From an uncultured Prevotellaceae bacterium (lineage in GTDB: Bacteria; Bacteroidota; Bacteroidia; Bacteroidales; Bacteroidaceae), in NCBI GenBank assembly GCA_947304115.1, contig CAMZAE010000008.1, positions 1-62,493 of the forward strand: a stretch of 62,493 nucleotides of DNA, read 5' to 3'. The translations under genes were made by a program, and so were the position numbers. The notes beneath the pieces are model-generated. The model was not told the origin of the DNA and ran no database searches. It saw only the letters and a program-made list of their open reading frames with translations. Of this stretch, positions 9,158 to 17,560 are shown in pieces. Every line of letters begins with the position of its first letter. Position 1 is the stretch's first letter.

Positions 9158-10348
9158 ATGAAGATATTGGTTCTTAACTGCGGCAGCAGTTCCATAAAAT
9201 ATGCACTTTACAACATGGACGACCAGTCCGTTATCACCAGTGGCGGCATTGAGAAAATAGGGTTGCCCGATTCGTTCATAACCGTAAAACTCAACGGAGA
9301 GAAACACAAGTGGGAACATCCCATTGAGGAGCATACCGCTGGCGTGCAGTACATCTTCGAGGTGCTGACCAAAGGCGATTACGCTGTTCTTGGAAGTCTT
9401 GAAGAACTTGATGCCGTTGGGCACCGCATGGTACATGGCGGAGAGAAGTTCAACAAGTCGGTTCGCCTCACACCGGAAGTTATGGAAGCTTTCGCGGCTT
9501 GCAACGACCTTGCTCCTCTCCATAATCCCGCCAACATCAAAGGCGTGAATGCAGTCAAGGCCCTCTTGCCCAACATCCCGCAGGTTGGTGTCTTCGACAC
9601 GGCTTTCCACCAGACAATGCCTGATTATGCCTATATGTACGCCCTCCCATACAACCTCTACAAGGAGTATGGCGTGCGGCGCTATGGCTTTCACGGCACC
9701 AGCCATCGTTACGTCAGTCAGCGCGTTTGCGAATTTCTCGGCTGCAAGCCAGAGGAGAAGCGCATCATCACTTGCCACATAGGAAATGGAGCTTCGATAG
9801 CGGCTGTGAAGTATGGCAAGTGCGTTGACACCTCTATGGGCCTTACCCCTCTTGAAGGTCTTATGATGGGAACACGTACCGGCGACATTGATGCAGGGGC
9901 AGTCACTTATCTCATGGACAAGTTCAACCTTGACACAAAGGGCATCTCCGACCTCTTGAACAAGAAGTCTGGTCTTGCAGGCGTGAGCGAGGCAAGCAGT
10001 GACTTCCGTGACATACTGGCAGGCATCGCTGCCGGCAATGACAAGGCGCGTCTCGCAAAGGAGATGTACACATATCGTATTAAAAAGTACATCGGTGCAT
10101 ATGCTGCAGCAATGGGTGGGGTGGATATTATCCTCTTTACCGGTGGGGCAGGGGAGAACCAGTGGGAAGTGCGCGAAGGTGCAACAAACGGCCTTGAATA
10201 CATGGGAGTCAAGATGGACGTCACAAAGAACCGCAGTTGCCGTGCCACCGAAGCCATTCTTAGTGCTGATGACAGTAAGGTCATTGTCTGCTGCATTCCA
10301 ACTGACGAGGAACTGATGATTGCGCTTGACACACAGGCGCTTTGCTGA
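9158..10348 (+). CDS. ackA: Acetate kinase
   Basis: The 396-residue protein begins MKILVLNCGSSSIKYALY, the acetate kinase phosphate-binding start, and has GHRMVHGG, VFDTAFHQTMP and TGGAGENQWEVRE. It transfers phosphate between acetyl phosphate and ADP, giving ATP and acetate. I use the ATG at 9158; an in-frame ATG at 9125 lies inside pta and adds residues absent from the family. Confidence 0.96.
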   Translation: MKILVLNCGSSSIKYALYNMDDQSVITSGGIEKIGLPDSFITVKLNGEKHKWEHPIEEHTAGVQYIFEVLTKGDYAVLGSLEELDAVGHRMVHGGEKFNKSVRLTPEVMEAFAACNDLAPLHNPANIKGVNAVKALLPNIPQVGVFDTAFHQTMPDYAYMYALPYNLYKEYGVRRYGFHGTSHRYVSQRVCEFLGCKPEEKRIITCHIGNGASIAAVKYGKCVDTSMGLTPLEGLMMGTRTGDIDAGAVTYLMDKFNLDTKGISDLLNKKSGLAGVSEASSDFRDILAGIAAGNDKARLAKEMYTYRIKKYIGAYAAAMGGVDIILFTGGAGENQWEVREGATNGLEYMGVKMDVTKNRSCRATEAILSADDSKVIVCCIPTDEELMIALDTQALC

Positions 10349-10456
10349 AGAACTGCAGTTACCTCCCCCTTCCTGCTACTCAATAAATCTTCTTAACTTA
10401 AAGGATAAACAAAATACTTCGTAAGGAGAAAAACGACGCAGGCAGAGACATTCTTC

Positions 10457-10540
10457 ATTTTACGACGTGAATTGTACATTTCACGTCGTAAATTGAAGAA
10501 ATTACGTCGCAAATTGTACAATTTACGTCGTAAATTATAA
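10457..10540 (+). repeat. Array B, copy 1: four 20-22 bp palindromic units
   Basis: Four units built on TTTACGTCGTAAATTGTACA or its inverted core (ACGACGT versus ACGTCGT), in the gap between ackA and ssb, ending 90 bp before ssb. A second array of four units lies at 28821-28905 upstream of thrA. Both are in gaps ahead of plus-strand genes. No CRISPR-like spacers are present. Confidence 0.7.
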
Positions 10541-10630
10541 AACTAAAGCTTTGGCGAGGTTTTTCTCACAATATGGAAACAGAAATTTCGATACTTGAAA
10601 ACCAAAAACATCAATATCGTAGGAAAAGAG

Positions 10631-10975
10631 ATGAACAAGGTGATGCTTATTGGCAATGTGGGCAAAGAGCCAGAAGTGAAGTATGTTGACGCGGGCGTCT
10701 GCGTAGCGAGTGTGCTCCTTGCCACCACAGAGCGTGGATACAAACTGAAAGATGGAACCGAAGTGCCTGAACGTACAGAGTGGCACAACATCATTCTGTG
10801 GCGTGGATTGGCCGAGGTGGTCGAGAAATATGTCCATAAGGGTGACAAACTTTTCATCGAAGGACAAATCCGTACTCGCAATTTTGATGACCGTAATGGT
10901 ATGAAGCGGTATGTGACAGAAATCTGGGCCGATTCTATGGAGATGCTGACACCTAAGACAAAGACTGAAGAGTGA
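10631..10975 (+). CDS. ssb: Single-stranded DNA-binding protein
   Basis: The 114-residue OB-fold protein starts MNKVMLIGNVGKEPEVKYVDAG and contains TEWHNIILW, VEKYVHKGDKLFIEGQI and RYVTEIWAD, typical of bacterial SSB. The start at 10631 matches the family; an upstream in-frame codon at 10595 adds an unrelated stretch. The tail is short and ends KTKTEE rather than the acidic DDIPF-type tip that recruits partner proteins, so it may be a secondary SSB. The following gldE start codon overlaps this stop codon. Confidence 0.93.
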   Translation: MNKVMLIGNVGKEPEVKYVDAGVCVASVLLATTERGYKLKDGTEVPERTEWHNIILWRGLAEVVEKYVHKGDKLFIEGQIRTRNFDDRNGMKRYVTEIWADSMEMLTPKTKTEE

Positions 10976-12291
10976 ACACAATAGATATTCAATGGCTGGT
11001 GTCCGAAATCAGCCTGCATGAGCCAACCGCAGGCGTCTGGGTTGCCCTGGGCGTAGTGATTATATTGCTTTTTTGTTCTGGTTTCGTTTCTGCCAGCGAG
11101 ATAGCATTTTTCAGCCTTACTCCCAATGACAGAAACACAATAGATGAGAGAAAGAATGATGCAGACGAAAAAGTTGCATCCTTGCTGAATGACAGTGAGA
11201 GACTTCTGGCAACAATTCTCATCGGTAACAATCTGGTGAATGTCGCCGTCATAATTCTCCTCTATTTCTGCTTCGACAAGACGATAGACTTCGGTCATGC
11301 AGGGTGGCTGGAGTTTCTTGTTATGACAGTGCTGCTCACGTTCCTTCTCATGCTTTTCGGTGAGATTATCCCGAAAATATACAGTGCCCAACATGCGCTT
11401 GCCTTTTGTCGGTTTGCCGCTCCTACACTTCAGGTTCTGAGCAAGACATTCTGGCCTCTCAGTCGCCTGCTCATCCGCAGCAAAGTTATTACGAAACGGT
11501 TTGCAAACCACGAAACAGAGATGCTCACCGTTGATGACCTTGAAAAGGCAATGGAACTGACCGACAAGAAGGACATCGCAGAGGAAGCCGGAATGCTGAA
11601 AGGCATTATACGTTTTGGCGGCGAGATGGCAAAGGAAATAATGACCAGCCGCGTTGACATTGTTGCCCTCGACATAAAAGCATCGTTCAACGATGTGCTT
11701 TCTTGCATTGTTGCCAACAACTACAGCCGCATTCCTGTATATCAAGGAACGCAGGACAACATCAAGGGTGTGCTCTACATCAAGGACCTCCTGCCTCATC
11801 TTGGCAAGCCTCAAGGCTTCCGCTGGCAAACACTCATCCGTCCTGCCTATTTTGTTCCTGAAACAAAGATGATAGACGATCTGCTCCGCGATTTCCAGGA
11901 AAACAAAGTGCACATTGCAATTGTGGTCGATGAGTTTGGCGGCACGAGCGGTATCGTCACGATGGAGGACATTTTGGAGGAAATCGTAGGTGAGATCAAT
12001 GACGAATACGACGAAGAGGAGAAGCCATACCAGCGTCTAAACCAGAATACCTATATCTTCGAAGCCAAGACACTCATGTCGGACTTTACCAAGATTCTTG
12101 GTCTTGATGACGGCTACTTTGAGACCATAGAGGGCGAAGCGGAGACATTAGGCGGCTTGCTGCTGGAGATAAAGGGAGAATTCCCTGTACAAGGTGAGCG
12201 CATTGAATGGAAGCGATTTGCCTTCGAGGTGCTGGAGGTTGACAAGCGACGTATCGTCAAAGTAAAAGTCATCGTTCATAATGAAGGCTAA
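10972..12291 (+). CDS. gldE: GldE-like CNNM/CBS/CorC-domain membrane protein
   Basis: This 439-residue protein has an N-terminal CNNM/DUF21 membrane domain with hydrophobic segments near residues 20-40, 80-100 and 105-125. It is followed by a CBS pair (about 215-330, with MTSRVDIVALD and GTSGIVTMEDILEEIVGEI) and a CorC_HlyC domain at the end. Bacteroidota annotate this ssb-linked form as GldE, though many carriers do not glide; an ion-transport role is more general for the fold. The start is GTG, overlapping the ssb stop by 4 bp, so translational coupling is likely. Confidence 0.85.
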   Translation: MNTIDIQWLVSEISLHEPTAGVWVALGVVIILLFCSGFVSASEIAFFSLTPNDRNTIDERKNDADEKVASLLNDSERLLATILIGNNLVNVAVIILLYFCFDKTIDFGHAGWLEFLVMTVLLTFLLMLFGEIIPKIYSAQHALAFCRFAAPTLQVLSKTFWPLSRLLIRSKVITKRFANHETEMLTVDDLEKAMELTDKKDIAEEAGMLKGIIRFGGEMAKEIMTSRVDIVALDIKASFNDVLSCIVANNYSRIPVYQGTQDNIKGVLYIKDLLPHLGKPQGFRWQTLIRPAYFVPETKMIDDLLRDFQENKVHIAIVVDEFGGTSGIVTMEDILEEIVGEINDEYDEEEKPYQRLNQNTYIFEAKTLMSDFTKILGLDDGYFETIEGEAETLGGLLLEIKGEFPVQGERIEWKRFAFEVLEVDKRRIVKVKVIVHNEG

Positions 12292-12294
12292 AAA

Positions 12295-12326
12295 AAGAAA
12301 GGAAGTTCCGAGGAACTTCCTTTCTT
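12295..12326. terminator. Bidirectional terminator
   Basis: A 15-bp perfect inverted repeat around AAGGAAGTTCC/GGAACTTCCTT, with A-rich and T-rich flanks, sits between the converging gldE and TPR gene. Confidence 0.8.
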
Positions 12327-12332
12327 AGTTAA

Positions 12333-13577
12333 TTACTGCTGTTGGTTTAGCAGGCGTTCTATCTCTGTGAAGTCATCTCCAAGATTCAGATTGAGATAAA
12401 TACGATAGAGGGGCGATGCCCATCTCTCCTGCTTGTCCGGTTGCAAGCGGCGTACCATTTCCATACATGGGCGTGCCTGCCGATAAAGTTCCTGTGTCCT
12501 GCGCTTGTCTGCGACATATTCTGGCGACTTGGCATCCTTACTGCTCATTTCCTGAGAAATGAGAGCTTTGTTGAGGAATGCAATACCTTTATTGTAATAG
12601 GCATCAGCAAAATCGCTCTGAAGTGCAATCGTGCTGTCGGCACAGGCAATGCATGCATCGTAATTGTCTTCGGAAAGGTAGCTTTTCGACTTTGCATAGT
12701 AGTGAATGGCCTTGCCACCCGTTCTGGAGATGAGTTTGTCTGCCAATCGCCTTCCCTCGTCAAAAGCACGCTGCCCTTGATACCAGTCTGCCAATTGGAC
12801 AAAGAAATAGTCGTGATCAGGGTAGATCTCCACACCCTGTTTCAGCGAGGCAACCCATGCACTGTCGTTGCCAAGATTGGCATAGGAGCGAACCTTATAT
12901 TCCTGCAAGATGGCGGCAGTAGCAGTATCTGTGCCCGATATGGCATCATCTACATATTTAATGGTGCCGAAATAGTTGTCCACCTGAAAGGCAGAGAGTG
13001 TAGCCCACAGCGCAGCCTGCGGATATAACGTGTCCGGTTCTTGCATCCGATATTTGCAATAAAGGTCGAAGAAGGGATATGCCTCAGCATAGTTCTTCTT
13101 GACAAGGAAGAATTTGCCGCCTTCAAGTATATTGCGATGGTGCCTTAGGCGTAATTCTTGTGCCTTCTTTTGCCAACGCGGATGTACTTTCCCAGTTGCA
13201 TCGGGCAGAATGTCAACGCTGTCGCACCGCTGCAACTGGGTGTACATGTCGCGGAGTTTGTTGAAGAATTTCGCTGTGTCGTATGCCTGACTGAGATATG
13301 CTTTTCTGTTTTCTATGCCGTTCAGTGATTCTTCGAGCAAAGCGGCAGTATAATACAGGTCGGCGCGCTGTCTGTTACTGAGTTCCGGACGGTTTCGCAC
13401 ATCCAATAGCGCTTTCAATGCGACCTCCTGCTTGCTTTGGTCCTTTAATGCGGCTTTCGCATTTTTCACAAGAACGGTAAACTTCTCCTGCTTTGGCTGG
13501 TCTGATTTCTTTTGCTTGGCAGAGCTAAGCGTTAAGAATGCTGGCAGCAGGAAAGTGAAAAGCAGCACTAATCTCAT
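12333..13577 (-). CDS. Secreted TPR-repeat protein
   Basis: The 414-residue protein starts with a signal peptide (MRLVLLFTFLLPAFLTLSSA) followed by helical repeats of TPR type, for example YYAKSKSYLSEDNYDACIACADSTIALQSDFADAYYNKGIAFLNKA. It is expected in the periplasm or at the outer membrane as a scaffold; no enzyme motif is visible. It follows a second TPR protein by 4 bp on the same strand and resembles it in its C-terminal portion, so the two are probably an old duplication, co-transcribed downstream of gyrA. Confidence 0.8.
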   Translation of the reverse strand: MRLVLLFTFLLPAFLTLSSAKQKKSDQPKQEKFTVLVKNAKAALKDQSKQEVALKALLDVRNRPELSNRQRADLYYTAALLEESLNGIENRKAYLSQAYDTAKFFNKLRDMYTQLQRCDSVDILPDATGKVHPRWQKKAQELRLRHHRNILEGGKFFLVKKNYAEAYPFFDLYCKYRMQEPDTLYPQAALWATLSAFQVDNYFGTIKYVDDAISGTDTATAAILQEYKVRSYANLGNDSAWVASLKQGVEIYPDHDYFFVQLADWYQGQRAFDEGRRLADKLISRTGGKAIHYYAKSKSYLSEDNYDACIACADSTIALQSDFADAYYNKGIAFLNKALISQEMSSKDAKSPEYVADKRRTQELYRQARPCMEMVRRLQPDKQERWASPLYRIYLNLNLGDDFTEIERLLNQQQ

Positions 13578-13581
13578 TCGC

Positions 13582-14892
13582 TTAAAGCAATTTGTCCATT
13601 TCTTGGGCTTTGTCTTTCTGGTCTGTTACGTCGTAGCAGTCACGTAGCAGAATGGCCCATTTTGTTGGTTCGTCGGGGGCACATTCGCGTGCTTTCTCAA
13701 AGTATGGAATGGCCTCACCAAAAAGGCTTTTGGCATTTTCCTTTGTCTTCTTGGCTTCTACTTGGTTCTTAATTGAACTGACCGTTGCATTCAGTGTAAG
13801 TGCTTTACGATATTTGCAAAGTCCGCATTGAAACCAAGCATCGAAATAATCGCTCTTGATGTCAGTGCACTTAAGATAAGCATCGAATGCCTCGTCGTAC
13901 TTCTCTTGCTTGAAGAACTTATATGCTCTTCCATAGTTTGCAACGAGATTGTTAGGATCCGTGGCAATAATATCATTTACATAAGGCAGGAGGTAATCGG
14001 CGTCTTTGCCTTCCTTGTCTTCTTTTTCAAGATAGTAGCCGACGAGCATTGATATGAAGTCATCATTAGACTGTGGTTCTTTTACCGTCATTTCGCGAAC
14101 AAAATTTGCCCAAGATGTCGTGTCACGACGCTCAAGATAAGAGACTGCCTTTCTCTGCTTTACACCAACGGCACCCTCCTGGAATTGAATGGCTTTGTCG
14201 TAGAATGCATCCATTTGGTCGTATAATTTGCCTTCGTAGGCTGTAAGGAATGCGTAATAGGCAATTTGCTCGTTGGGAACACGAAGTTTTACAAGATTAG
14301 CCACTTCTGGGAATTTCTGTGTATAGTTCATGGCTATGTCGTAGGCCTCGAGTGACTTGTCATATTGTTTGATGTCTTTGTTAAACTGGGCTGAGTAAAT
14401 AAAGTAGTCACCACAATAAGCAAGATTGTTGATTCTGTTTTTAATGTGCGTCTCGTTGCCGCCTTCTCCTTTTATGATTTTAGTGTATTTGATTTCACCT
14501 TGAAGAGCGTTGGTCATGCTCTTCAGATTGGAATAGAAGAATGCAGTGTCGAAAGGCTCTTTGTTTGTGGCATGAAACAGCATAAGATTGTGGGGCTGAA
14601 AAGTCAACTCGACATAAGTCTTGTATGCTTCTCCGAGTTTGTTCTCAGCTATTAGACCGCTTTGGATAGCTTTGCGAATAAGTTCCTGCCCTTTTTTACA
14701 TTCTGAAGTTATTTCTTCTTCCGTGGCAGCCTTTTCGTTAATTTTGGCTGTTATGTCTGTGTTTATTTTCTGGGCTTCTAACATTTGTGCTTTTGCCTCT
14801 TTCTGTGCTTGTTTGAGAGCTGCCTTGTCAACTTGTCCCATGATGGAGCCGACACTCAGGAACAGCGCCATCGAAATGATTGTTTTTTTCAT
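13582..14892 (-). CDS. Secreted TPR-repeat protein
   Basis: The 436-residue protein has a signal peptide (MKKTIISMALFLSVGSIMG, cut near GQVDKA), a charged coiled region at 22-65 and TPR-like repeats to the end (YGRAYKFFKQEKYDEAFDAYLKCTDIKSDYFDAWFQCGLCKYRKA). The function is unknown; TPR proteins of this kind commonly organise envelope complexes in Bacteroidota. It lies 27 bp downstream of gyrA and 4 bp upstream of the other TPR gene, an arrangement consistent with one operon. Confidence 0.8.
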   Translation of the reverse strand: MKKTIISMALFLSVGSIMGQVDKAALKQAQKEAKAQMLEAQKINTDITAKINEKAATEEEITSECKKGQELIRKAIQSGLIAENKLGEAYKTYVELTFQPHNLMLFHATNKEPFDTAFFYSNLKSMTNALQGEIKYTKIIKGEGGNETHIKNRINNLAYCGDYFIYSAQFNKDIKQYDKSLEAYDIAMNYTQKFPEVANLVKLRVPNEQIAYYAFLTAYEGKLYDQMDAFYDKAIQFQEGAVGVKQRKAVSYLERRDTTSWANFVREMTVKEPQSNDDFISMLVGYYLEKEDKEGKDADYLLPYVNDIIATDPNNLVANYGRAYKFFKQEKYDEAFDAYLKCTDIKSDYFDAWFQCGLCKYRKALTLNATVSSIKNQVEAKKTKENAKSLFGEAIPYFEKARECAPDEPTKWAILLRDCYDVTDQKDKAQEMDKLL

Positions 14893-14919
14893 ACCTTGAT
14901 TATATTTTATAATGAATAA

Positions 14920-17403
14920 TTACTCCACGTCCTGTTCTTCGATTATTTCGTCCTCGGCTCGTGGTACGACACTCAGATGGCTGATAACGTCGTTTCGTTT
15001 CTTGAGTTCGATGACTTTTGTGCCTTGCGTGACGCGGTTCTTCGTCTCTTTGATAGCATCGGCATGGAGGCGGATGGTTGTGCCGCTCTTGTTGATAATC
15101 ATCAGGTCGTCGTCGTCCTTGATGACAGTGATGGCAACAAGATAGCCTGTCTTCTCCGTGATGGCAAGTGTCTTGACACCCTTTGCATGACGGCTTGTCT
15201 TGCGATATTCCTCAACGTCTGTCCGTTTGCCGAAGCCGTTCTCACTGAGCACCATGATACTCTCCGTCTCTGCATCGTTGATAATGCACATGCCCACAAC
15301 CTGGTCGCGAGCGTCATTGTCAAGCACGATGCTCTGTACGCCTGTTGCCGTGCGGCCCATCGGACGCACCTGACTCTCATCAAAGCGGACGGCACGTCCT
15401 GCTGCGTTGGCGATAATGATTTCGTTCTTACCGTTTGTCAGTTCTACGCCAATAACCTGGTCGTCTTCACGGATATTGATGGCGTTGACGCCGTTTGTGC
15501 GGACGCGGCTGTACTCCGTTAGGCAGGTCTTCTTGATAATGCCGTTCTTGGTGCAGAACACCACGAAATGGCTCTGGCAGAACTCTTGGTCGCCAAGCTT
15601 GCGGATGCAGAGGCAGGCGCGAACAGCATCGCCAGGCTCTATCATCAGCATGTTCTGGATGGCACGTCCCTTGCCCTGCTTGTTGCCGTCTGGGATGTCA
15701 TAGACCTTGAGCCAATAACACCTACCTCTGTCGGTGAAGAAGAGCATCGTGTTGTGCATCGTGGCTGGATATATTTTTTCGATGAAGTCGTTGTCGCGCG
15801 TCGAGCTTGCCTTCACACCAATACCGCCGCGACCTTGTGCCTTGAACTCGGCCAGGGGAACACGCTTGATGTACCCCATGTGCGACATTGTGATGACCAC
15901 TTCGTCGTCGGCATAGAAGTCCTCGGCATTAAACTCCTCGGCACTCGGCAGTATCTCTGTGCGACGATTGTCGCCGTACTGCTGCTTGATTTCCAATAGT
16001 TCGTCCTTCATCACCTTGCGACAAAGCTGGTCGTCGGTGAGAATCTGATTGTAGTACTTTATCTTCTCCATCAGGTCGTCGTACTCGGCATGAAGCTTCT
16101 CTTGGTTGAGGCCTGTGAGTTGTCCGAGACGCATCTCTACGATGGCTTTGCTTTGCAGCTCGTCAAGGGCGAAGCGGGCTTCCAACGCGCGTTGGGCATC
16201 CTGAGATGTTTTGCTCTTCTTGATGATGTCAACAACCTCGTTGATGTTGTCGCTGGCTATGATGAGGCCCTGCAAGATATGCGCCCTTTCCTCTGCCTTG
16301 CGCAGGTCGTACTTGGTGCGGCGGATGGTGACTTCATGGCGATGTGTCACGAAGTTGCTAATGAAGTCCTTCAAGGTGAGCAATTGCGGACGGCCCTTCA
16401 CCAAAGCAATGCTATTCACGCTGAAACTCGTCTGTAGGGGTGTCATCTTGAAAAGCTTGTTGAGAACAACACGGGCGTTTGCGTCGCGCTTCAAATCCAC
16501 TACGATGCGCATACCCTCGCTGTCGCTTTCGTCGTTGACGTTGCTGATGCCGTCTATCTTCTTTTCGCCCACGAGCTGTGCGATGTACTCGATGAGCTGC
16601 TGCTTGTTCACGCCGTAAGGTATCTCGCTGACGATAATCTTGTCGTGCGTGTCGCCGTTCTCTATCTCTGCCTTGGCTCGGATGACAATGCGGCCGCGAC
16701 CTGTCTCGTATGCATCGCGGATGCCCTGCATTCCCATGATGTAGGCACCAGTGGGGAAGTCGGGACCTTTCACATACTGCATCAGGTCCTCCACCGTCAG
16801 GTTCTCATCGTCAATGTATGCCACACAGGCATCGATGACTTCGCTAAGGTTGTGGGTTGGTATGTTCGTAGCCATACCGACGGCAATGCCAGTCGCACCA
16901 TTGACGAGCAGGTTGGGAATCTTTGTCGGCATGACGGTCGGTTCGCGGAGCGTGTCGTCGAAGTTGTTGGTCATATCGACGGTTTCCTTCTCCAGATCGT
17001 CCATCATACTCTCACCCATGAGGCTGAGGCGTGCCTCAGTGTAACGCATAGCGGCTGGGCTGTCACCATCGAGGGAGCCGAAGTTGCCCTGTCCGTCAAC
17101 CAGCGTGTAGCGCATTGCCCATTCCTGAGCCATACGCACCAGGGCCATATATACTGAGCTATCGCCATGCGGGTGGTACTTACCGAGCACCTCGCCCACG
17201 ATACGAGCGCACTTCTTGTAGGGACTGCTGTGGAAATTGTGGAGTTCGCGCATACCGTAAAGGATGCGGCGGTGAACAGGTTTGAAGCCGTCTCTCACGT
17301 CAGGCAGGGCACGAGCTACAATGACGCTCATCGAATAGTCGATGTAGCTCTTTTTCATCTCCTGCTGAATGTCAACTTTGATTATTCTTTCTTGGTCTTC
17401 CAT
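14920..17403 (-). CDS. gyrA: DNA gyrase subunit A
   Basis: This is the DNA-cleaving subunit of gyrase, 827 residues from the ATG at 17403. The catalytic tyrosine is Tyr121 in [10 protein letters not shown], and the quinolone-region motif [17 protein letters not shown] has Ser82 but Met86 where E. coli has Asp87. The C-terminal beta-pinwheel has the GyrA box-like QGRGGIG. A start at 17445 is excluded because the promoter -7 element lies at 17443-17450. The C-terminus ends in an acidic stretch ([13 protein letters not shown]). gyrB is not in the window. Confidence 0.96.
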   Translation of the reverse strand: MEDQERIIKVDIQQEMKKSYIDYSMSVIVARALPDVRDGFKPVHRRILYGMRELHNFHSSPYKKCARIVGEVLGKYHPHGDSSVYMALVRMAQEWAMRYTLVDGQGNFGSLDGDSPAAMRYTEARLSLMGESMMDDLEKETVDMTNNFDDTLREPTVMPTKIPNLLVNGATGIAVGMATNIPTHNLSEVIDACVAYIDDENLTVEDLMQYVKGPDFPTGAYIMGMQGIRDAYETGRGRIVIRAKAEIENGDTHDKIIVSEIPYGVNKQQLIEYIAQLVGEKKIDGISNVNDESDSEGMRIVVDLKRDANARVVLNKLFKMTPLQTSFSVNSIALVKGRPQLLTLKDFISNFVTHRHEVTIRRTKYDLRKAEERAHILQGLIIASDNINEVVDIIKKSKTSQDAQRALEARFALDELQSKAIVEMRLGQLTGLNQEKLHAEYDDLMEKIKYYNQILTDDQLCRKVMKDELLEIKQQYGDNRRTEILPSAEEFNAEDFYADDEVVITMSHMGYIKRVPLAEFKAQGRGGIGVKASSTRDNDFIEKIYPATMHNTMLFFTDRGRCYWLKVYDIPDGNKQGKGRAIQNMLMIEPGDAVRACLCIRKLGDQEFCQSHFVVFCTKNGIIKKTCLTEYSRVRTNGVNAINIREDDQVIGVELTNGKNEIIIANAAGRAVRFDESQVRPMGRTATGVQSIVLDNDARDQVVGMCIINDAETESIMVLSENGFGKRTDVEEYRKTSRHAKGVKTLAITEKTGYLVAITVIKDDDDLMIINKSGTTIRLHADAIKETKNRVTQGTKVIELKKRNDVISHLSVVPRAEDEIIEEQDVE

Positions 17404-17442
17404 TGGGAATTTTTGGTTAATGTCCTTATTCTTTTTCGCCTG

Positions 17443-17473
17443 CAAAGATACGAAAAATAATCTATAGGCACAA
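17443..17473 (-). promoter_or_regulatory. gyrA promoter
   Basis: On the minus strand, TTG (17473-17471), a 20-bp spacer and TATCTTTG (17450-17443), 40 bp upstream of the chosen gyrA ATG. Confidence 0.65.
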
Positions 17474-17501
17474 GTCCAAACAGTGAAAAGTCAAAATATA
17501 A

Positions 17502-17532
17502 TTTGTTCGTTTGCTTCTTTTTCGTATCTTTG
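17502..17532 (+). promoter_or_regulatory. Promoter for the S9 peptidase
   Basis: TTTG (17502-17505), a 19-bp spacer and TATCTTTG (17525-17532), an exact consensus match, 28 bp before the ATG at 17561. It is divergent from the gyrA promoter. Confidence 0.8.
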
Positions 17533-17560
17533 CAAAATAAATACGATTAAATACACTACA

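Noticed and set aside
10457..10540. CRISPR array
   Set aside because: Units are about 21 bp, palindromic and contiguous with no unique spacers, and no cas genes are in the window.
10543..11913. 456-codon minus-strand frame
   Set aside because: It is antisense to ssb and gldE, which have strong family matches; codon content is that of a shadow frame.
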